Position numbers and translations under genes: made by a program. The notes under the pieces are model-generated. The model did not search any database, was not told the origin of the DNA, and saw nothing but the letters and a program-made list of their open reading frames with translations. Source: Saposhnikovia divaricata (taxonomy: Eukaryota > Streptophyta > Magnoliopsida > Apiales > Apiaceae). From it: a stretch of 64,000 bases of DNA. Location of the stretch: the NCBI GenBank assembly GCA_036435485.1, contig CM071597.1:174016147-174080146 (forward strand), given 5' to 3'. This document shows, piece after piece, positions 57,348 through 64,000 of this stretch (its first letter is position 1; every line of letters begins with the position of its first letter).

Positions 57348-57580
57348 CTCCCTCTGTTTTTTAATATTTATCATTTAACTTTTCTGCACATATTTTAATG
57401 TACTTTGAACGCATAGATAAAATTATTATTTTTATATTTTTTATTTTCTGAATTTTAATATAGACTATCTATTTTTATTCAGAAAAAAAAATTTGAAAAT
57501 AATTATTTTAACTAGGTAATCAAAATACTTAGAAATGTGTGCACAAAAGTCAAACGCCAAATATTAAAAAACAGATGGAG
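57348..57580. mobile_element. Stowaway-like MITE
   Basis: 233 bp with inverted ends CTCCCTCTGTTTTTTAATAT and, reversed at the right, CTCCATCTGTTTTTTAATAT, flanked by TA (57346-57347 and 57581-57582). The ends resemble the CTCCCTCCGT Stowaway consensus but are diverged. Confidence 0.75.
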
Positions 57581-57887
57581 TAAAAAGTTTGTGGGAACAA
57601 TTTACTATCACGAAATAAAGAAATAGTAAAAATCAGACTAGTGACAATTGATTTTAAAAAAAAAAAAATACTAACTAGTGACCATTTTATGTGGTATGTA
57701 GATAAACAGAGACTAGAAGGAGAAGATTATGGACTCCAGACTCTAGAGGTCTGCAAAACACCAACTATCTATTGTTAAGCAAGATATATACACATAACGA
57801 ATTGCATACATTTATGTGTGTGTATATTTTTTAAATTATCCGCCTAGTGTAAGCTGAGAAATAGTGATTGAGCTCCTCCACAACAAT
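57581..57887 (+). promoter_or_regulatory. Gene D upstream region with probable non-coding exon
   Basis: The region ends GAGCTCCTCCACAACAAT followed by a GTAAGT donor at 57888. The pairing acceptor TTTTTCAG ends at 58364, 13 bp before the ATG. The TATA box is uncertain. Confidence 0.4.
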
Positions 57888-58377
57888 GTAAGTACAATTT
57901 CTTACATTTTTAAAGATTGTTTTTTTTTTTCATTACAGAACCCCTTTTTGGTGTATAAGTTTTGGTGTATGTCTTCTTAATTAGCTTCTTGTTATATGGT
58001 ATTACTGTGGTTTGAGCTACATTTTGTGAATCTTTATGGACTGAAAGTACAGATATGTTGGGTTCTAAGGCAAAATGAGACAATATTGTGTTTATATGAC
58101 TTAACTTGAGCTAGGTTCTTGTTGCTCATTGAGACCAACAGACAAACACCCACAAATCAATTTAAACTATTAGGGTGGGAAGGCTCGGAACCAAGACCTC
58201 TCCCTAGGCCGAAAAGTCCCGGACCCGAAACCTCTCCCTAGTAATCACCTCTCTTAAAATTTGATATTGTGAACCTTTAATTGGATCATATGTTATTTTC
58301 GACAATTAAAACATAGCTTTAATTTCGAATTTTGAGATATTGTTATTATAGTTTTATTTTTCAGTTGTTTCAAGAAC

Positions 58378-60473
58378 ATGTCTCGATATGTATTAAAGCA
58401 AAGGAAGTATGGGGTTGAGGAGTCCCGGTCCAAAAAGCCAAGGCTGGATGTACAGGAAGCTAAGCCTGAGAATATTAAGGCTGAATTCGTGGATCAAACC
58501 AAGTCATCTGAGACTTTAAACCCTGAGACAAAGCCCTTTATAGAGACTAATGAGGAGAACCAATCGCCAGCCATGAATAGGTGTACAGCTAAAGCGGCTT
58601 TGGCAGCTGGTGCTACTGCTTCAGAAGCTGGGAAGGCTGAATTTGGTGAGTCCCAACCCCCCCCCCCCCCCACCCCCACCCCCACCCCCACCCCACAAAA
58701 GATAATGAGCTACATGGTTCCTTCAAATGTGATATAACTTTCTGTGGAATTTATTGAAGAATGCATTATATAACTGCTAATGTCTTTAGATGACTTTTAG
58801 CAAAAAAAAATGTCTTTAGATGACTCAAGGATGCTAAATATTTGAAAAGTATATGTAAGAATGACAGCCTGGTTCCGTCTTTTAGAATTTCATATATTGA
58901 GAAGTTTTTTATATTTGTGGTCTATGGTGCTGCTATCTCTTATTATGGAGAAGTTTTCGGTGACTACTGCTTGAGCAATGTTTTTAGTTTAAGACCAATT
59001 TAATTTGGTTTAACGCGTTCCTTTAACTTTTGTCTATGATAAGTGTTTCTTGCAAAGTTCATTGGTAAGAGCCCTCATTTATAATCTTGGGTGGCACAAA
59101 AACAGGATTTCTGAGAATAGCACCGAGCTCTTGCTCATTATCATTTTTTTTGGTTAAAGTCAAAAAAAAAGAAAGAAAGAAAGAAAAAAATACTCACACA
59201 TCCTCCACTGAGTTGGAATATTGAATATCGAATAGGTCACAATGCCTGGGATACCTCGGCTCCTTAGTTGCTGGTGAATGGAGTCTTTGTTTAAATGACC
59301 TTCCCAAGGAGTCCAATGAGTTTCGTCTATCCCAACATATGTACTTGGAAAGTCAACTTCGTGATGAGATTTTCTTAAAAAATTTGGACTCCAGTTTTGA
59401 GATTTCCCCTTTGTGTTTAAATTTGTGGTATATACTTGTGTTAATTTACTTATTTGATAGCATCACTTTTAACCGTTTGTAGCTGTGTTTTTTTTCATTT
59501 TGCAGTATTAAGTGGGAATCCTGAGTTAGTGGTCTACGATCCTGATCTTGTGTACAAGATTAACATGGAGACCGAAGAGACTGCAGCTGAACAGGCTCAA
59601 AGGATGATGCACGATGTAAATACCTTGCTTCTCTCATTCTAACTTAACTTTATATCTAAATAGCTAAAGTTATTGGCCCCATTTGTCATATTATACCAAT
59701 GCTCTGTCTTTCAGTTCACCTCAACTGTGACGGAGCTGTGCACTGGCTTTACAACATCAAAGAAGCAGATTGAGGAGTTGACGAGGAAAGTAACTGACCT
59801 CGAGAGTCAGATCGAAGAGTGGAAGGATCAGAAAGCCAGCTGGGATGAGAAGATAAAATTACTTGAGTGCGACCGCGATGAGGCAAGGGAAGAGGCGCGC
59901 AGAGCTATTTTTGAGAAGTGTGATCTCAATAAGAAATTGGAGAACGCTACGAAAGAGGCCGAAGATGCCACGGCCACTAATGAGAAGGCAAGATTGAGTC
60001 TGCACTTGGAGCTTTTGGCGAAAAGTGTGATTTCTCACAGGATACTTATATTGATATCTTAATCCCCAATCTTTCAGGTCGTCTCAACCATTAGGGAGCT
60101 GGTCACTGGCCTTGCAACATCACAAGAGCAAAATGCAGTGCTGAAAAAGCAAGTTAGTGACCTCAAGAGTCAGATCGAAGAGTTTAAGGATCAGAAAGCC
60201 ATCTGCGCCCAGAAGAAGAAAAATCTTGAGAGGTACTGTGATGAAGGTTGGAAGAAAGCAAGCAGTGCTATTTCCGAGATGCGTGATATTCAGGATAAAT
60301 TGGAGAAGGCTTCTAAAGAGGCAGAAGATGCGAAGGCCTCTGCTAAGAAGGCAAGATTTATTGTTGCCAAACAAGCAGAATTTGCTAAGAAGGCTGTAGC
60401 CTCAACTAGGAAAAGTTACAAAGTTGGCTTAGGCAGTTTTATTGCGTACCTGGCCAATGACGAGGGCAGATAG
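58378..60473 (+). CDS. Gene D: coiled-coil family member with duplicated last module and nonsense codon
   Basis: Predicted exons 58378-58645, 59506-59615 and 59715 onward. Exon 1 (MSRYVLKQRKYGVEESRSKK) resembles gene C: a basic start, then ETNEENQSP and an alanine-rich end, with no AT-hook. Exon 2 is 110 nt (YDPDLVYKINMETEE). Exon 3 (FTSTVTELCTGFTTSKKQ, WKDQKASWDEKIKLLECDRD) runs open to TAA at 60060-60062, which would give 241 aa. After a TTTCAG at 60072-60077 a second copy of the module starts (STIRELVTGLATSQEQN, 60078), again phase 0, and runs to RKSYKVGLGSFIAYLANDEG and a TAG at 60471-60473. That TAG falls where gene C has a serine codon; a tail like that of gene C continues in frame to 60596. 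I find no good donor joining the two modules (the intron would be near 51 bp). It may be a pseudogene or an alternatively spliced gene. Confidence 0.6.
58658..58695 (+). repeat. C-rich tract (CCCCCA)n just after the gene D exon 1 donor
   Basis: A run of about 14 C then repeated ACCCCC, starting about 13 bp after the GTGAGT donor at 58646. The complement is a G-rich strand with several G5 runs, capable in principle of a G-quadruplex in the coding-strand complement. Confidence 0.9.
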
Positions 60474-60596
60474 TTGGAGGACTATGTTAAAGAGCTCATG
60501 AAGGAGATTACCCCTGATGACAAGGCCGCATCTGATGGGGCAGTTGACGTTGCAGGACATGAAGGTGATAAGGCTATAAAAGATGAACCCCTATAA
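60474..60596 (+). pseudogene. Gene D stranded C-terminal tail
   Basis: In frame after the TAG at 60471-60473: LEDYVKELMKEI, then SDGAVDVAGHEGDKAIKDEP and a stop at 60594-60596. It aligns with the gene C tail DYVNEFIKEMP...DGAVDMAGHKGDVAIK, so the stop upstream is a recent nonsense change and not the ancestral end. Confidence 0.75.
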
Positions 60597-61237
60597 CCAC
60601 TACTTGGCTAGTTTGCTTGTGTTTTTCCGATAATGTTGCCTTGCATGGTTACATTTTTTGATTATGGTAGTACTTAGCAATCTTTTTGCCTGACGGTGCT
60701 TGATACATTGTTCCTACACATGAACAACTTTTGTGAACTGCATCTTTTGTTTTTTTGATGCTATGAACTGCACCTTTTGTAAATATATGAAAAAACCCGA
60801 GGTTGTCTTAGTTATGTTTTATATCACTGAGGCCAACTGATCTTTACTTCTGGAGAGAAAAAGAATTTTGCATGGTCATTGATGTGTATATTCAGTTCTA
60901 TCTACCTCCATTGTTTTTGGCTTTGAGCTCTATTCTTCCACCATTGTTTTTCAAGAGGGGAAGAAACATAGGAGAATCTTGAAGTTTTATGCATCTATAA
61001 ACAGAAAATTGACTATGCATTAACTTTTGGAAACAGATTCATCAAAAAAACCAAAAAAAAAAAACCTATTCGAAAGTACTACTAATTACTAGCTGAAATA
61101 TTTTACTTGATGATACATTATCATTTTGTAGTATGACCCAAGGAAAAAAAATTCTTGGTCATTTTAAATTATTATAAGAGGGATGCTCCTTTTGTCATTT
61201 CAAATATATTTTCACATTCTCACAAATGACATGGCAC
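60597..61237. other. Gene D 3' flank
   Basis: The probable 3' UTR and flank. The phrase on gene C's 3' side (AGGCCAACTGATCT...AGAAGAAAA, about 54643) recurs here near 60832, so the duplication that made C and D included the 3' flank. No other gene. Confidence 0.5.
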
Positions 61238-61840
61238 AGTAGAGGAATGGGCACCGGATCACTTCGGGGTCGGAAAGTGCTATCCCATCTCCGAATCCAT
61301 ACCCATTCCCCAAACCCGTTTCAATCCTCGAACGGGGAATATTTTGCTCCCCGATTCTCGTCCTGAACGGGCAACGGGATTCCCACGGATAATCGTGAAT
61401 TTTTATTTTTCTTTAAAAAAAAATTATACATTTACAATAGATTTTACAAGAAAACTAATTTGTTAAATCATAATATATAATATATATTTTAAATTCAATA
61501 ATCTATTTTGAAAAAAAATTAGAATTAGTATTTATTTTTATTAAAAGATGTACTCAAATTATTATAATTAAGTTAAATTTTACTATTAAAATTCTGAATC
61601 TATGAAATTAATTAAAATTTAAAACATTAACAATACATATAAATATATATATATATATATATAAATTAAAATCGGGGATCGGTATGGGTATCCCCTAATC
61701 CCCGACCTTGCCCCGATCCCCGCCATTTCTTTTTTAAATATTCCCCGCTTTCCGCCTAGAACCTGAAAACTTTCCCGAATTTCCGATCCGAACGCAACGG
61801 GAATCATATCGGAATTGGACGGGTGAAATGCCTATTCCTA
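61238..61840. mobile_element. hAT-like non-autonomous element with C/G-rich arms
   Basis: The left end AGTAGAGGAATGGGCACCGG and the right end, read inward, TAGGAATAGGCATTTCACCC are related. Flanking 8-mers CATGGCAC (61230-61237) and CATGGCAG (61841-61848) match at 7 of 8, as expected for a hAT target duplication. Long GC-rich subterminal arms (GGGGATCGGTATGGG, CCCCGATCCCCG) contrast with the AT-rich centre. The ORF 61619-61807 is a frame of the arm. Confidence 0.7.
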
Positions 61841-61848
61841 CATGGCAG

Positions 61849-64000
61849 TGATGACGTGACAAAATGGAGAGTTTTAATTCGAACATCGCTTACGACATTT
61901 CGAATTCATGGTTTGGGATTGGTATGGTTGACGTGAGTGCAAGCGATCCTTCTCATTTATTATTTTTATAACGACTCATAACCAGACATTGGAATTTGGG
62001 AATTTTTTTTTGGAACATTATATGGATTTACTAGCATTTTTCTATTATTTCTGTATATAAGTACAACGAATGATACAATGGGAATTAACTGCTTAAAATC
62101 AACATCATAACCTAAAGACACAAACATTCTTAAATAAATCAACCATGCTGAGTGCTGCTTGGTATCAACATGTCAGGTGCAAGGAACAGAGGTGCGACCC
62201 TAAACAATAAGCATACAGGCATTTGAGATATAACCGGCAGATCAAGACTCAAGTACAATAATCCCGGATAACAAGAGCAATGGCCATGGACATAAAATTA
62301 TAATAAAGATATTATTAAAGTGATAAATCACAATATAATTTACTTATAGCCGTAAAAGAAGTATTTGCAGAGTAAGTCCAAAGGCTTTTACAAAACCACA
62401 GAACAGAAAATTACCAAAGAATATAAGTGGCCTGATCTCCTGTGTATATATACCCTCCTTCCCAAATTTAGCAGGCCACTAATGTTTCACATGCAATTTA
62501 AGGCATACTGTGCCTTCAATCAAAAGGATTTAAGTACCTTAATATCCCATCAATTTCGTTCAGAAAGCTTGTGCCTCGCAGAGTCTGTAACAGATTTACA
62601 TTAAGGAAACAATTTGGCTTCCATGGCTTGTGATTACTGAAGGCCCCATGGGCAACAGCAGGACAACCTTCATCTCCCTGACTAGATCAAACAAGATAGA
62701 TAACCCAGGATCGCCCTGATTGCAAACCTGGATACATCATTGAAGAGTCCGATGGCATATCATGTCTTATGATCATTTTCAATAAGAACTGAAAACCAAT
62801 CTTCAGTTAGTGCCCTTCGTGTATCCAATTTAGCCTCTTTAACAGCAACCGCTAGTTTTCAAGGTTTTAAGAATCATCCACGGCTGTCAAGAGATTGGGA
62901 TGATCAAGCACTTGATGCTGCCTAGGCATGCAATCAAGAACATGTCGATAGTCATCCTAAAGTAGCAGGCTTCAATTCCATCTATACAGTAGATTTTCTC
63001 TATTCCTAGGATAAAAAAACTAAGACAGACAGTCCTCTTAAGTGCTGAACTAAGATTTGAAGTAAAAAGACTACAAGCAATCACATCTACTAGTGTTTAC
63101 ACACGCACAGTCTCTGCAATAACTTGATACTAAAATATGTAGCCTCTTCAAGTTAATAAAAAAGTAGTAAATGTGTTTACTTAGTTTCTTCTTGCGATAA
63201 GAAATGTCTAGTCTGTTTTGGAACCTTAGGTAGAGTTATGTAAAGCTAACAGGTGGTCCTACTATCCACAGTTCCATGCTAACAAATTTAATGCTTCTGG
63301 GCCACAAAATCACATGTAAAAGAACTACACGTTCATAAACAAATACACGCAGACCCCTACTATCAGCAAAAGGAAGTATAAATTAGGCACAGCCGTTTTT
63401 ACTTGTGCAATATTTACCAAAAAAATATAAACATATAACCAGGGAGTGTCTGATTGTAACTCGGTCTTGCATGCCATGATTCGGAAAAATAAAAAAAGCT
63501 GCATAGCTGAAGGGAAAAAAAACAATGAAAAAAAGAAAAGGAAATTAGTAGACCAACATCGTCGTCTATATACATCCAACCCACACCACAAAAACTACAG
63601 AGTACGTATTCCTATCTATAATCATGCCATCCCTCTGGTCCTACTCCTACATATAGAACATGCAGCACCTCTTTCTTTAGGCTCATAAGTTCTATTTTCC
63701 GGATGAAGATAATAAATGGAACAATATGTATAATTTGGTAGCTACATGGATTAGATTAGATGTGAAAGTCCACCAACATTCAGGTCAAGGATCATAATGG
63801 TAAGATGAGGCTGACAAATAAAGTTATAAAACTGCTACAAACTGAATTCCAAATGTAACTAAATATCAAGATACAAGGAGTCCATTTGGTTACACTTATT
63901 TCATAAAAGTTAGCGTTTATTTATAAAAGTTAGCGTTTATTTGCACCAAAGAAGTACCTATATAGGTTTTTTTTCAAGTTACATCCTCAATCCTTATAAC
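61849..64000. other. Right end of window, no gene recognised
   Basis: Moderately AT-rich. The 62600-62900 stretch is less AT-rich and could be the 3' UTR of a minus-strand gene lying beyond the window, but no coding frame with recognisable domains is present. A direct repeat AAAAGTTAGCGTTTATTT occurs at about 63905 and 63924. The ORFs here are short and unconvincing. Confidence 0.4.

Overview
This is nuclear DNA of a flowering plant. It shows plant-type introns, nested LTR retrotransposons, CACTA, hAT and Stowaway elements, and captured exons of plant genes (phosphomevalonate kinase, GAPDH, a Raf-like kinase). The retroelement types suggest an asterid eudicot, possibly Apiaceae, but this is a weak inference. 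Most of the window is transposon. The only convincing host genes are four related genes on the + strand in the right half.

Layout. 1-1186: AT-rich repeat. 1187-21020: a Sirevirus-like Ty1/copia element (507-bp LTRs, TSD GTTTA, gag, pol, a small antisense ORF and a 1,141-aa third ORF). Its reverse transcriptase is split by a 7.2-kb non-autonomous CACTA element (6322-13559, TSD GTA). That element carries minus-strand exon fragments of three host genes and a 175-bp tandem array. 21021-22060: the AT-rich repeat resumes. 22061-24640: a segment duplicated at about 44095-46655; in the second copy it is the promoter side of gene B. 24641-27030: an antisense, LTR-less copia fragment. 27631-28973: gene A. 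29301-31717: AT-rich repeat. 31718-40940: a gag-only Ty3/gypsy element on the minus strand with unequal LTRs. 40941-44094: AT-rich repeat units, including the empty integration site of the Sirevirus-like element. Then genes B (46982-48879), C (52767-54388) and D (58378-60473 or shorter), with Stowaway and other small elements between them. A hAT-like element lies at 61238-61840, and the last 2 kb holds nothing I recognise.

The four genes (A-D) form a family I cannot name. Each has a first coding exon of 265-274 nt ending in phase 1, a middle exon of exactly 110 nt, and a last exon starting in phase 0. The last exon encodes a highly charged coiled coil followed by a conserved block around YK(I/V/T)GL...F(V/I)A.LA. 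The first exon comes in two types: A and B carry an AT-hook, while C and D carry a basic, then acidic, then alanine-rich segment. The number of coiled-coil repeats differs between paralogs. Gene D has a duplicated last-exon module and a nonsense codon that cuts off a recognisable tail. This tandem family, with a swapped N-terminal module, is the best candidate here for undescribed biology.

All splice sites, homologies and identities were read by eye. No alignment, database search or expression evidence was available.
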